DNA from: Sesamum alatum
Lineage: Eukaryota; Streptophyta; Magnoliopsida; Lamiales; Pedaliaceae
NCBI GenBank assembly: GCA_034509735.1
Contig: JACGWO010000013.1
Span: forward strand, 9,134,136-9,198,135
Direction: 5' to 3'
DNA: 64,000 bases
The notes below the pieces were generated by a model, which made no database searches, was not told the origin of the DNA, and was given only the letters and a program-made list of their open reading frames with translations. Both the position numbers and the translations under genes were made by a program. Below are positions 33,464 through 46,900 of this stretch, piece after piece. Every line of letters starts with the position of its first letter. The stretch's first letter is position 1.

Positions 33464-36400
33464 TGAAGGACAAGCGGATCCGCCCGAGAGCGCGAGCGGA
33501 AGCGAGAAGCGTTAAAATACATAAATTTAAACAAATAAATAAATATAATCCCAAGGGGTGTACCCTTGGGTGCTCAACCGGGCATTCGATGTAGGATGTA
33601 TCAACATAAAGCGCACGTTGTACATAGGGCATATATGATATAGAAAGTTACGAAAGCATAATTAATCATTACGTTTGTAGTTTTCAAGTGTGTGCGGTTA
33701 CTTGCTTTGTTCCTTCTTCGGAATGTCCACCAAGTTCAACGTATGAACTCTCCAAAGGTGATCCACAAGACACAGGAAGAAACACACGTTTTCCTTGCTA
33801 GAAGAAAATGTTAGAATAGGTGACCATGTAAGCCAATTTTGGCAGAAATATGTAACCTATGTCTAGACAATTTTTTGGTATTTGATAAAATATTTATGAA
33901 TAAAGAAGTGAAAATTCATATGGCAATACTTTGTTTACGTTCACTTATCTACATTTACATTTCTGTTCACTACGCAAACAAAGCCCACGGACTGAGAAAC
34001 GATTTCGGGGACTGGGACTACGCTTGGAGGTAGGTCCATGAAATCAGTCTTACCGAATCAGTCCGGAAATCTCCAAGTCAAGGAATCCCGAAAATGGGTA
34101 CCGGGATTCCCTTTGAGACTTGCACTAAGCATCTGCTGTCGTATTTCATCGACGGGTGACGAAGGTCGTCTAAGCAGTGTTAGTGGGTCAGCGTGCTAGG
34201 AAGCAGCTGACTGAGGTGACTCGCGGGAACCGTCTTACGGAGGACCTTGAGTATGGTCAGCAAGGTATGATGTGTATTCCCGGTTCCAACGGTACAGGCC
34301 AAGTCCTTTGACTTGAGGAACTACTGAGTTTACCTGTGCATAAGGTCTATATCTTAGATATGGTTGGAGATTGCCAAAATACTCTTGAGTAGTCATAAGC
34401 CATGTCTAGTGCAGCTCGGGTGTACAAAGTGACAGTAGTTTCCAAGAAAGGATCTGTCTCCTGTCAAAAGGTGTTGACAGTTGAGTCTCATGTATGCTCT
34501 ATGTCTTGTCCCTGAAATCTGTGGCCACAGTGACTGAACAGAAGGGATTAAGGTTTCCCTTGCGCGCGTTTAGTGAGGACAGACCGACACTTAGGTCCAA
34601 AATGGGTACCTGCATTTTCCGTGCCCTAGACCCTAAGTGATGAGACCGAAGACAGAAGGACAAGTGTACTGTTAGAGCCTAAATGTTCATCCCCGGATAT
34701 TTCACCTAGTCTCTAGTGCCATGAACCGTTGCTAGATGGCCACCCATGGTAACGGACGGATTCTAGGAATCCGACCAAGTCTAGCTGAATGGTGAACCTA
34801 AAGAGTCACACACTATCCACACATACTTAGTATTTAATTTAGAATTAAATATCGGAGTAAAGGAATGATTAAATTAGATTTAATCGGGTCCCATATTTTC
34901 TTGGAGAAATTAATTCCTTCTATTTGATAAAGGAAATTAAATTAATAAATAGGATTTATTAAAAGGGTTGATTTAATGGGCTTAGAATAAATTATAATAT
35001 TTATTCTTTTAGCCTTTTGGAATATTTAATAGGATTTAAATATTCCATTAAATTAAAATCAACGGTTGAGATGGAAAGGGGAGATGGAAGGCTAGGATTC
35101 GTTTGACTAGGTCAAACACTAGTTTGACTAGGACTTTGACTAGGTCAAAATCCTAGTCAAATTAGGTTACTTAGAGTTTGAGTTTAAAGAGGATTAAACT
35201 TTTCCTCTATATAAACCCCTAGCTTCCAACATTTGCGTGATTGATGATTCTTGAAAAACACACACAACACACACTCTTCCCTTCCTCCTCTCTCGTCCGC
35301 CTCTCTCTCTTTCTCCAACAAGAAAGTATTTTTTTCTTAGTTCTTTTTTTTCTTGGAACATCAAGAACTTAGACGAACCAATACCGTTAATTGATAACGT
35401 GTTATTGATTCGTCCACTCCAAAAATAATACTTGTTCGTTGCTAGCACGACGTACAAGAATACGTGGGTGGATCGTGTGTCACGATTTGGAGGATCTCAA
35501 GAACGAGGTCTTGGTGCAAAACGGGGAACAACGCGAGTAGCAGTTGAAGACGAAAACGACAACGGGTAGGTCTCGTTTTAAGATTTTCCTCCCTCTTTAA
35601 TTTCCAACTCTATGGCCTCCATGATTTCTTTAATTGTTTTATGATCATGAGATACACCGAACGCCCGGGAACCTCAAGGGCACACCCCTTGAGCGTGTTC
35701 TTTAAATTAAAAGCATGCCTTTTATTTTAATATGTTTATTTTTTACCGCGCTTCCGTATTCGCGCAATTCCCGGGACGATCCACCGGATTTCTTTCAGAA
35801 AATGGGTATAGAAGGAATTGGTTTAAGAAGATAAACACTATGGAGTACTGTTCTTCTTAAATTTACTTTGTTCTTCCCTTTTGATCCAAGATCAAATGAA
35901 GAACACTAGTTAGAGAGGGAGAGAGGTGGCCGAAAGTTTAGAGAGAGGTGTGGCCGATTTTTGTTCTTCCTTTCCTATAAAAGATTAATTATGAATCCCA
36001 TGCATAAGGTGTTAGTATATACTCATAGATATACATAATTAATGTGATTATTGGAATGTGTCTAGGTTCATCCTAGGATGTCTAGATACATCCCAATCAA
36101 TCACCATTAATTCTTCAATCAAGCCTACCAACTTTTATGGTATGATCAAATCATACCAAAAGGGAAGAACTTGATTGGAGTTGATTTGTCCCTTATCAAA
36201 AGAGACAAGTCAACTACCACCTTGCATCCAACATGGCCGAGTTTTGCTCGCTCCAAGGTAGCATTTTCGGCCATGCTTATTTAGGAAAGAAGTCCAACTT
36301 CATCCTATTCCAAAAGAGGAATTAATTCTCCTCTCGTGTCAAAATTTAACGGACCGGGTTTTACCGTAATCCAATTACGACGAATCCAAAATTAAATCCA

Positions 36401-37341
36401 ATTTAATATCCACTTAAATAATTATCGTTGATCTTTTAATTCAATCAAAAGATCCAACATCTCAACTTTCCATATTTGATCGATAAATCCCATTTACCGA
36501 TTAAACGAGGCCCGATATAATATCGGCCCGTCCATCCAATGGACAATCCCTTAAGTAATCCAATTACTTATTTATCCTTCGAGATTGACTCCATGTCAAT
36601 CTCTCAACCTTCTCGGTAATTTGTGTGTGACCCTTTAGGTTCACTCTTAGCTAGACTTGGGCCCGTGTCCCAAAAGGGCCCGTTACAATGGGTGGCCATC
36701 TAGCAACGGTCCATGGCACTAGAGACTAGGTGAATATTGGCGTGAACATTTAGGCGCCGATTCCGTACGGGTACGGTCCTTCTGTCTACAGTCTCTCGGC
36801 CTGAGTCTAGGGTATGGAATTGGGCGTCGGTTCCCATCCTTGACTATTCATCTATGCTTAATACTCGAGACTACGCATGCCTCATTGCATCGATACACGA
36901 AATCATTCCCTGTTCAACCAGCCACTGTGGCCACAACTTTAAACAACATGAACGTGTCCCCGAATGCCTAGCAGATACCTCTGTCACATACTGAGAGGGG
37001 ACGGATCCTCTTCTTGGAACCCACCGTGCTCACTACACATTCCGACTGCACTGGACAAGGCTTATATGAGTTGTTAATCGTGGTCCAACTCTTAATCAGT
37101 TGGTTTTATGACCACCATCCAATGCGTGGTCCAACTGTATGAGTTGTTAATCGTGGTCTGTGGGCTTTGTTGCGATATAAGTAAAACAACGTTTTAACAT
37201 TTGTAAAATGAGCGTAACAAAGAAGGTACCATTGGTGACAAACGCTCATTTTATTTATCACATAATATTACTTTTACATCAAGTTGTCAAATAGGTAACA
37301 AAATACCAAACCTATTGGCTTTCTGGTCCCCTATTCTAACA
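33464..37341 (-). mobile_element. Solo LTR (33464-33809 + 35803-37341), TSD ATAAA
   Basis: Starts TGAAGGACAAGCGGATCC and ends CCCCTATTCTAACA. ATAAA at 33459-33463 is repeated at 37342-37346. It is split by another solo LTR at 33810 and also lacks a segment near 37064, where 'ggacaaggcttat' jumps to 'atgagttgttaatcgtgg'; two near-copies of that block lie at 37069-37155. No internal domain remains. Confidence 0.88.
33810..35797 (+). mobile_element. Solo LTR of the A family, TSD GAAAA
   Basis: TGTTAGAATAGGTGACC...GGATTTCTTTCA, 1988 bp, same family as LTR1-3. GAAAA at 33805-33809 is repeated at 35798-35802. It contains the W-box run at about 35100-35160 and TATA box 'ctatataaacccc' near 35207. 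More diverged from LTR1-3 than they are from each other, so it is probably older. Confidence 0.92.
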
Positions 37342-38060
37342 ATAAAATCAAGCAGGCCTGGCACAGGCCTAATAAGCTCAGCCCTAGAACAAAGTGGATG
37401 CCCTAGGGTTGTCAAACCCATAACCTCGCCGCCCAGGATTTGGATGGCTCAAGGCGTGAGGAACAGGCCCCGACAGGTGAAAGGGCTATAGGCCCAAGAA
37501 TGGGACCCATGCCTCCATTCGGTCCAGAAGAGGAGTGAGACCCAGGAGTATGGCTAGCCTCATCTAGGCCAACCTACCTCTAGGTTGAGATAATCCAGGC
37601 TCAAAGGCCATGAGGTTTGCTAGCAAGGCTGCAGATATCCAAGTCACCAGTTAACATGGACTGATACCTGAATTTCGAGAGAGGCGCAATGCGGAGTTGA
37701 GCGTCTTTATCTGCAAGCACAATCCGCATTTGTGGGGGAGCTATCCGTCTATTTCTTTGGAGTTGAGGAGTCCTTACTCGCTCGCCTTGCAGAGTCCTTG
37801 CCATAGTAGACTCCTCAGCCCGAGAGGACTCTTTCATCTATAAATATACGGTCATTACCCTAAAAATGGGTAAGGTATTCTAAGACCTACACACTGCACA
37901 CGCGTTTCAGGTTACACCTAACGCGATCATACTCTTCATTCTCATCGTGCTTTCACTTTATTTTCTTTTTCCAAAAAATTATTGACTTGAGCGTCGGAGT
38001 ACTAACACCATTTTTGCATATCCTCTTTTCTACATAGTTCAACATTTGTAATGGGATCTC
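37342..38060. mobile_element. Gypsy-element continuation, LTR-like with TATA box
   Basis: Rejoins 33463 across the ATAAA duplication. It contains TATAAATA at 37839-37846 after a GC-richer stretch, and 'attgacttgagcgtcggag' near 37980-37999, a form I associate with plant gypsy LTR ends. These point to the plus strand, whereas the gag-like remnant reads on the minus strand, so either the element is rearranged or the TATA match is chance. Confidence 0.35.
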
Positions 38061-39318
38061 CGGCCCAAGGTCATCTTCTTGACTGAGCAAATTTTTTGCT
38101 CACATCAAACTCTATATTAGTTTTGTACGGTAGATTTCGGATTGAAGAAAGAGAAACATTATTTAGAATGCGCAAATGTAAAACGATATTCTCCTCGCTT
38201 GTGGACTTAATATTTTCGACACGTATTGCGATGATTGATGTTGATAAATTATGGTATGCTACTCATAGTCATTGTAAAAATATTTGCACATCTCATCATG
38301 ATTAAACGGTATGTGTCAGCTATAGTGGTGTTGTTAATGCAACTATTAGATATTCTTTTTAGGCCATGTTTATTTTAGTAGCCTGGATTATATTAGGCTA
38401 TAATAGCCCCCATTGTATGTTCTATTACGTTGTAAAATTTCACCCCCCCTGGATGTTTACTTTTTGCTTTTATTGTGCCTATACAAGTAATATTGTGTTA
38501 TACTTTTGTTTACTTGACCACATTGTAAATTGTATTTGGAGTGTAAATTACTATTTTTTTCCTCCTAATAAGAAAAAATTTCTTATCAATAATTTTACCA
38601 ATTACACCATTTTAATCTCCAAACTGGTGTCTTCAAGGTAAGAATGAAGTCTCCCTTGAGGAAGAAGGACGAGCTCGCCATTTTGGGATACAAGTTTTGG
38701 GATACAAGCTCTCGCCAATTTGCTGCGTGTTTAGGTTTTTCGATCTAAAATATTTGATAATAATTATCAATACAATCTGGCTTACAGTGAATGCCATGCT
38801 TACATGACTGGATATGACTTACATTCGAACAACTTGCATGATGAATGTTACAATCCCATAATGTAATTGGTTTTTTATTTGACCTTGATGTGTGTTCCCG
38901 ATTCCATATTTTAAATCTTCTAATTTGGAGTGTAATATATTCATCAATTTAAATTGATAAGGCGTAGTGTGTGCCCTCCTAATGGTACCTGTAAAAACCT
39001 ACAGGATCTACCTCTAACCCAATGTTGAATTGAGTCGTCATATTTGTATAAATTTTTTTTGGGCGTGGTTGATCATTAATTTAGATGCTATGCAATCGCA
39101 TATAAAGGGGTGTTGTCGTATCTTTACCTTTAGGTTGATACCTTATAGAGCTTTTTGTCGATACAATGTGCTCCTCAAAATATATGTGATGCTGTTGATG
39201 GATGTTTAGTATCCTACTTTCTTATTTCGGTTTGTATCCCAATACTTGAAGCATTCACTTGAACTTGTTATATCGGATTGATAAATCAGCTTTGTACACC
39301 GTCATCTAGCAAGCCATT
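38061..39318. other. AT-rich intergenic sequence
   Basis: No coding region I can support. A direct repeat of 'ttttgggatacaag' occurs near 38680-38710. A stretch near 38358-38400 ('taggccatgtttattttagtagcc') resembles the ends of small non-autonomous DNA transposons, but I found no matching inverted end. The right part would hold the promoter of the GRF gene starting at 39319. Confidence 0.5.
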
Positions 39319-39699
39319 ATGTCTGGACAGAATGGGCAAAGTGTTGACTGTGGGTTTTTAGATTGTAACAATGAATCACCTCAAAGTTCCCGACAAAGTC
39401 GTTGGTCTTTGGATTATAATGTGCCTCATACTTGCAAGTGTGGCGATGAGGTTTTGCTTAGGACACCGTAGACCAATGCCAACCCCGGGCGACGTTTCCG
39501 TGGGTGCCCGGGTAATATGGTATGCTCTGCCCATTTTTTAGGGTAATTAAGTATCAATGCATTTAACCATTTATTTCGTGCAGTGTCGTCTTCTGTAGTT
39601 CGCTTTAGCTTTAAGGTGAGATGCTCTGTCCTCTCTAATATAAGTTGCTCGTCTATGTTGTAGGGATCTTATTATGGGACTTTCCAGTAGGTTGATCCT

Positions 39700-41947
39700 T
39701 GTTAGAATAGGGTGACTGGAAAGCCAATTAGATTGGTCTTGATGTATTCTATTTCTGACAATGTCATTGTAATTGTAATATTCTTATATGAATAAAGTGA
39801 GTATTCATGTTTGGCAGTTCCATTTGTTGTGCTCGCTATTTATGTTTATTCCATTTAACATCACAACAAAGCCCACAGGCCAAACGAACAACCCATGTAG
39901 TTAGGCTGCGCATTGGATGGCAGCTATGAAAACTAACTTCTAAGGGTTAGGTCTGAAACGTTCCAAGTCGAGGACCTTGAGACAGGGCATCAAGAGTCCT
40001 ATACAGACTTGCACTAATGATTGCATACATTAGATGAGTGCCGCGTTTCATCGGCGACAGACGTTGGACGTCTATGCAATATTAGTGGGTTAGTTGACAA
40101 GGATGTCAACTGACTGAACTGACTCGCGGGAATTGTCATATGGAAGCCTTGGAGGCTTGGTCGGTATGACTGGCATTCCCGGCTCTGATAGTACGAGATT
40201 AGTCCTCGGACTTGAGGAATCATGGCAGTCACATGCATATGATGGCTGTATCTAGCATCTGGCAAGAGATGTCAGTATCAGGGATACGTTCATCATAAGC
40301 CTTATACAGTGCAGTCGGAATATGTATTGAGGACGGTGGATTCCAAGATAGGATCCGTCACCTGTCAGTATATGACAGTCGAGTCTCCTATGCGCTCTGA
40401 GACAGTTTAAACTCTTATAAGTCTGTGGCCACAGCGATTGGTCGAGTAGGGAATGGTTTCCTACGTCGATCGATAGAGTAAACGTGCCTCGAGTTACTGA
40501 GCATAGTTGTCTAGTCCAGTATGGGAACCGACACCCAATTTTGTACCCTAGACTTAGACCGGGAGACGGATGATGGAAGGACCGTACTCGTATGGAACTC
40601 GGGAGCCTAAATGTTCACGCCAACATTCACCTAGTCTCTAGTGCCATGGACCGTTACTAGACGGCCACCCATGGTGACGGGCGTTTTTCTGATTAATGGT
40701 TAATCGGAAAAATAATTAATTAAATTGGATTTAATTGATCAATTGTGTTGGACACAAGCCCAAGTCTAGCTGAGGGTGAACCTAATGAGTCACACACAAA
40801 TCACTTTGGATTTGGCGGAGTTAATTTGGAATTAATTCTAGAAGAAGCGAATAAATTTAATCGGATTAAATTTATTCAAGAGATAAAATAAATGATTGGA
40901 TCATTTATTTAGAAATCCATTTGATGGATGGTCCAAGAATTAATTAATTGGATTAGTTAATTTTTTTTGGACTAAGGACCTTTAAATTAATTGGATTAAT
41001 TTATAGGGTTTTTGGCTAGAATAGTTGATTGGATCAATTATTCTTAATTTGGACTTATGTTTATTTAATTGGATTAAATAAATAATTGGGATTCAATTGG
41101 ATTGAAATTAATTAGATTAATTAATGCCCAATGGATACATGTTTGGACTTTATTTAATTTGATTAAATACAAGTCCAAAAACCATGAAGGTCCAAGTCCA
41201 TTTTTTCATGCAAGTTGAAGCTAGTTAAGGAGGAGTTTCAACTCTTCCACATATGAACATGATGAGCACGAAAATTTGCTGATTTGTGGGTGGTTTTCTC
41301 TTGCTATCATGTGTAGTCGATGTGCTAGAAGTGTGTGTATGTGGAAGTTGCCTTGGAGGTTGCTTATGTAGGTGGTTTTTGAACACTACATTCCACATAC
41401 ACAAAACTACTTTGCTAGACACAATTCACTTAACTTGCTTCACTTTTTGCTGGAGTTTTTTTAGCCAAATACTCTCTGAAAATTTCTCTCTTTTAGTGTT
41501 CATACTTCTTAGAGAAGATTGAACAAAAACATGCCAAGGTACACTAATCGATAGTGCTTTCTTTGGAATTGTTTCTTCTTCTTTGTTTCTAATTTCTATC
41601 TAGCAATAGAGTAGAAATAAATCCATAGTGTGGTGTGGAACGCATTAGAGGAGTTCTACGTTGAGCTCTCAAGTGGACGAACGAAGAAAGAAAAGAAAGG
41701 AACAATGCACGAACCCGTTCTACATAAACGAACAAAGGTTGGTTTCCTTTTTACATTTTTGTATAACTTTCTTCTTCTCCTTTTAAGCCACATGTCCAGC
41801 ATATTTTATTTTGTTGTTTATACTTTGACAAACACCGAACGCCCGGGAACTTCAAAGGGAACACCCCTTTGAATCCGGTTTAAATTATGTCTTAAATTTA
41901 CGTTTTTACGCTTCCGTTGCGTTCCCGGGCCGTACTCGATTCTTTCA
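39700..41947 (+). mobile_element. 5' LTR of element C
   Basis: TGTTAGAATAGGGTGACTGG...TACTCGATTCTTTCA, 2248 bp. It has the core inverted-repeat block near 40645-40676 and unusually AT-rich stretches of 'ttaattggattaa' repeats (40850-41160). Confidence 0.92.
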
Positions 41948-41948
41948 G

Positions 41949-41960
41949 TGGTATCAGAGC
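41949..41960 (+). other. Primer-binding site, element C
   Basis: TGGTATCAGAGC one base after the LTR end. Confidence 0.95.
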
Positions 41961-42214
41961 CCGGTTCGGTGTTGTGGCTTTAAGGATTTACATGTTATAA
42001 TGTGTTAAGCATGTTAAACGTGTTTAAAATGTTTTTGGAAAGCATGTTTTACGGTTTTTTCTAGCATGATTATTTATGAAAATATGTGTTAATTTTGCTT
42101 TTGAAATTATGGATATCTATGCATTTTATGAGAATTTGATTTTCTGTAAATGCATGTTTATATTTCAGTTTTACAGCAGATATAAAAAAAAAAAAATTGG
42201 AAAACGTTCAGCAG

Positions 42215-42420
42215 CCGTCTGCTTGCTGCTGCCTGCCGGGCGGTCACTGGGCCAGCAGGCGCGCAGGCCGGGTGCGCGCGCTGCCTGGCGCGCGCGCCCG
42301 CTGGCCGTGCGATCTGGCGGGCAGCGCAGGCAGGTAGCCTGCGCGCATGCGCGCGCGCAGCGCAGGCAGAGGTGCCTGCTCGCGCGCGTGCGGCCGGCCG
42401 TCGGCCGGTCTGGGACGTTT
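42215..42420 (+). other. GC-rich hairpin island in leader C
   Basis: Two hairpins of the same design as in A: arms 42324-42331/42337-42344 (GCGCAGGC with GCCTGCGC, loop AGGTA) and 42362-42367/42374-42379 (GCAGGC with GCCTGC, loop AGAGGT), set among alternating GC runs. Confidence 0.7.
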
Positions 42421-43139
42421 GGGCCGTTTTGCATCGTTTTTTGTGAAAATTTCAATTTTCTGATTTCTGCTGTTTTCTGAATGTTAGTAATTTTGGCATA
42501 TTTTAATTTTAGTTAAATTGGATTTTTCTAAAATTATTTTTGATGCCTTAGATTATTTTGGAAATGGTTTCCAAACTAAAATGGTTTATACATTGGATGT
42601 ATGGGTGATATCCGTTTTTTCAATTGCATTATTAATATATTATTTTCTGCATTAATTATGTTTATGGTTAGATATTGGATATCTTGTTATAAATACATGG
42701 TATGTATTTATGTGTTGGCATATTTATATTTGATGTAAATGTGCTTTGTTGTTGTTGTTTATTTGATAAATAATAAGGATGATCACTAGCCCTTTTTAGC
42801 CTATGTATGGTTTAATTTATTGTTGGGTGAGGCCTGCGTGTCTCTTTGTTTTTTTCTCTCTATCGTTTTTTAGCCTTGGAATAATAAGGCTTTCTTCCTC
42901 TCTATTAATGTACTCCCCCCGACTTATGATTAGGGTTTCTTTTAAGTTGTAATGAGGGTTGATTAGATTGTGAGGATTTAATTTATTAATTGTAAGCTTC
43001 CAAGGAGATGAAGGTCCGGTGGATGGAGCCCATGATGGAAGGTCAAGAAGAACAAAGGAGGAATTTTTACAAGGCCCCATTAGAATGATAATGGGATGTA
43101 AATATTGTAATAGTGTAGGTCTACCCTAGTTTGACCATA

Positions 43140-43163
43140 GATCCACTGCGGGCTCAGTGGATC
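43140..43163 (+). other. Conserved leader hairpin (copy C)
   Basis: Arms GATCCACTG and CAGTGGATC are perfectly complementary over nine pairs with loop CGGGCT. Relative to A, one change converts a T.G wobble into a T-A pair. Confidence 0.65.
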
Positions 43164-43467
43164 ACTTAGGAATGGGCTTGTGATCATCCTAACAGGGGCG
43201 TGCTAGGTTTACTTTGCATGTGCTTAAGTTTTTTATGCTTTGATGTATGGTGTGTTTGGAATGCATCTTATTACATTATATGTATAAATCTTGAGCATGC
43301 AAAATACTAACAATGATGAGGTCTCGGTCTTAATAAAATGATGAACTCTCACTTGGATGTCCAAGTAAATATTAGGCCCAAAATGGAATTAAATCAAATG
43401 GTTTGATTATTCCAAGCCTTCCATCCGTAATAATGTAATGAGGAAGCTACTTTCCTCTAAAGCGTGG

Positions 43468-43563
43468 TCTCACGAGTCGTGGCACGTTTTGGAATGAAAG
43501 AAAGCTGCATTATTGTTACGAACAAAGGAATATGCTCTTGTTTCCCTGTCTCACGAGTCATGG
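43468..43563 (+). repeat. Duplicated quasi-palindromic motif in leader C
   Basis: TCTCACGAGTCGTGG at 43468-43482 and TCTCACGAGTCATGG at 43549-43563. The second copy has lost one CpG by G to A, the usual decay of methylated DNA. Confidence 0.7.
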
Positions 43564-43925
43564 GGGGCGACAGTTGAGATATGATTTGGTTGATGGGTTG
43601 GGCCTAACGCCGAAGTAACATGATTCGCTTGGAGTCCTCGGAATCATGTGAAAGAGGTGAGGCAAAATATCTTGGGAATCTCATTGGATGAGAATGGTAT
43701 TGGATACCTCCCACAAAGCTTTTTCTATGTGAATCGTAAAAGCGGGGCATGGAGAATTGCGTTTGTGGATCCCAAGCCCACTAGGAAATGGTTTCCCGAA
43801 ACCCCACTTGAGAGTGGTGGGCTTTCGTAGAAATAGTGGGAGGGTTAATGACTAAAGACCATGTCATAAACTTGAATTAATATTACAATTCGTTTGCTAA
43901 TTTCTGCTTTACATTTTGAATGTAG

Positions 43926-46900
43926 ATGTCTAAGAACCCGTTATCTATGATTATGGAGACTAATAAGTTTAATGGAACGAACTACATTGATTGGCTGCGT
44001 AATCTGAGGATTGTCCTCGATTATGAAAACCAGGCTTATGTTCTGGATAAGCCATTTCCCGTAACCTTGCCGGAAGGTTCCTCGCCAGAAGAGCGTTTGA
44101 CGTTCGAAAAATGGCATGAGGATGACCGCAAGGTACGGAGCATCATACTGGCATCGATGACCAATGAGATCCAGAAGCAGTATGATAGGCTGGACCATGC
44201 CAACGCGATAATGCTCCGCTTACAGGATATGTATGCGGTTCCAGATAGGCATATTAGATATGCCGCCACAAAAGCATTTTTTCGGCACCAAGATGACTGA
44301 AGGATCCTCTGTACATGAACATGGGATCAAGATGCTTTCCCTTGTGGAAAAGCTCGAGGATCTCAAAGTTGGGCTTGATAATGATACATATATAGATGTG
44401 ATCCTACAGTCTCTTGCTCCCTCTTACGACCCTTTTGTCGTGAATTACAACATGAATGGGCTTGAGAAGTCCATACACGAGTTGATTAACATGTTGACCC
44501 AGTTCGAAGCAACGACCAAAAGGTCTGCGCCGGCGATACTGGTTGGGGAGGCTTCGACCTCTAAGGCGAAAGGCAAGAGGGCCGGACGCTGGAAGAGGAA
44601 GAAGGGAAAGGCAAAAGCCACTGCTAGCGCTCAGAGCGCTCCTGTTGCCCCAGTGGGGATGGGCAAAGGAAAGGGAAAGGTTGGACCGCAGCAATCGAGG
44701 GCAAATGATGTTTGCATGCATTGCCATGGAAGAGGGCATTGGAAGAGGGACTGCCCCAAGCTCCTCTCCAATGAAGGTATATTTGTTATTGAGGTTAACA
44801 TGATTACTAATTCTGCTTCTTGGGTATTGGATACCGGTTGTGGAGCTCACATCTGCAATGATTTGCAGGTGCTGGAAAGAAGCAGAAAGCTAAGTAGGGA
44901 CGAGGTCGTGCTGAGGCTTGGTGATGGCAAGGCTATTGCTGCTGAAGCTGTAGGTCTAGTCCACTTAGTTGTTAGTGATCAAGTTAGGATAGAATTAAAA
45001 GATTGCTATTATGTACCTAGCATGATCAAGAATATCATTTCAATACCGTTGTTGGACAATGCTGGTTTTGATTTCATGATCAATAAAAATTGTTTTTATT
45101 TGATGAAGAATGGTTCTTCACATCTGCTAGGTAAACTTCATAATGGTCTTTATATTCTTCAACAGCGTGATTTGATCATGACTGCTCAAAACAAACGGAA
45201 AATGGATAATCAAGAAAACGCACAGATTTGGCGTGCAAGGCTAGGTCACATCTCTCAAGACAGGACTAGGAGGTTGGTGGACTCAAAGAGTCTAGAAATA
45301 GATGATTTGGACCATCTATCGGCCTGCGAGTCTTGTCTAAAAGGGAAAATGACCAAGAAGCCCTTTGTTGGACAAAGCATGCTTGCCAGTGGTCTGTTGG
45401 ATTTGATCCATTCAGATGTCTGTGGGCCACTAAATACATAGGCCAGAGGAGGGTTTTCTTACTTCATAACTTTTACCGATGACCACTCACGGTATGGTTA
45501 TGTTTACCTTATGAGGTACAAGTCTGAGGCCTTTGGAAGGTTTAAAGAGTTCAGGCTTGAAGTTGAAAACCAAACTGGTCGCAAAATTAAAGTCCTTCGG
45601 TCGGACCGAGGTGGTGAGTATTTGAGTGGGGAATTCTTGGATTACTTAAAAGAGAATGGGATTCTCTCTCAGTGGACTCCTCCCGGAACGCCACAACTGA
45701 ACGGCGTCTCTGAAAGGAGGAATCGAACCTTGTTGTACATGGTTCGATCCATGATGAGTTTTACTGAAATGCCCTTATCCTTCTGGGGTTATGCTCTTGA
45801 GACGGCAGCCAAGTTATTAAACATGGCGCCTTCTAAGACTGTGGCCCAAACGCCATATCAGATATGGCATAGCAAGCCTGCTTCCTACAAGTACTTGAGA
45901 GTGTGGGGTAGCCCTGCATACGTCAAGAGACTAGTGGGAGACAAACTGGACTCCAGGTCTAGTTTGTGCAGGTTCGTGGGTTATCCTAAGGAAACTGGGG
46001 GGTATTATTTTTATGATCCTTCCGAGCAAAAGGTTTTTGTCTCGAGAAACGCAGTGTTCCTGGAAAAGGGTTTTCCAACGGATACCCGTCGTGAGGAATT
46101 GCTCCTTGAGGAATCAAGTGAGGCAATACCTCAAACGGATGCAACGACATCATCTGCACCTGTAGTTCCCACTGACGATATTCCTGTCATCCGAAGGTCG
46201 ACTAGAGTTTCCCATCAACCTGATAGGTATGGGTTTCTGGGTGTAACCGGTCAGTTGGACAATGATCCAAAGACCTACGGAGAAGCAATGTCGGACATTG
46301 ATTCCGGAAAATGGGTTGAGGCCATGAAATCCGAAATGGACTCTATGAGTTCAAACAAGGTTTGGACCTTAGTAGATCCACCCAAGGGTGTCAAGCCCAT
46401 CGGGTGTAAATGGGTCTACAAACGTAACCTTGGAGCTGACGGGGAGGTGACTACCTTCAAGGCCAGGCTTGTGGCAAAAGGTTATACTCAGCGGCCTGGG
46501 GTCGATTTTGAGGAAACCTATTCGCCCGTAGCCATGGCTAAGTCCATTCGGATTATGGTTGCCATAGCTGCATGCTATGACTATAAAATATGGCAGGTGG
46601 ACGTGAAAACTGTTAGAATAAGTGACCAGAAAGTCAATTGGATTGATTGTTCTGGGAACTATTCGTCGATCTTTATCAAAGTAATATTATACTGATGGAT
46701 AAAGTAAGTATTCATCATTGGCAAAATGTGTTTGTTGTGCTTACTACTTACATTTGAATGGTGTTTCAATGTCACAACAAATGCCCACAGACCGATTGGT
46801 AAAACCCATTGAGTTGAGTTGCGCATAGGTTGGCGGCTATGAAACCAACGCCTTGAGGGTCGGTCTGAAACGTTCCAAGTCGAGGACCTCGAGACTGGGC

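Larger units (their letters stand above)
41961..43925 (+). mobile_element. Non-coding 5' leader of element C
   Basis: About 2 kb without a supported gene. It has the same order as leaders A and D: GC-rich island (42215-42420), AT-rich tract, pyrimidine-rich stretch near 42840-42900, hairpin 43140-43163, paired quasi-palindrome 43468-43563, and a decayed TATA-like TAGAAATAG near 43828 ahead of the gag ATG. Confidence 0.85.

Noticed and set aside
38358..38400. End of a small non-autonomous DNA transposon
   Set aside because: The sequence resembles such termini, but I found no inverted partner or target duplication nearby.
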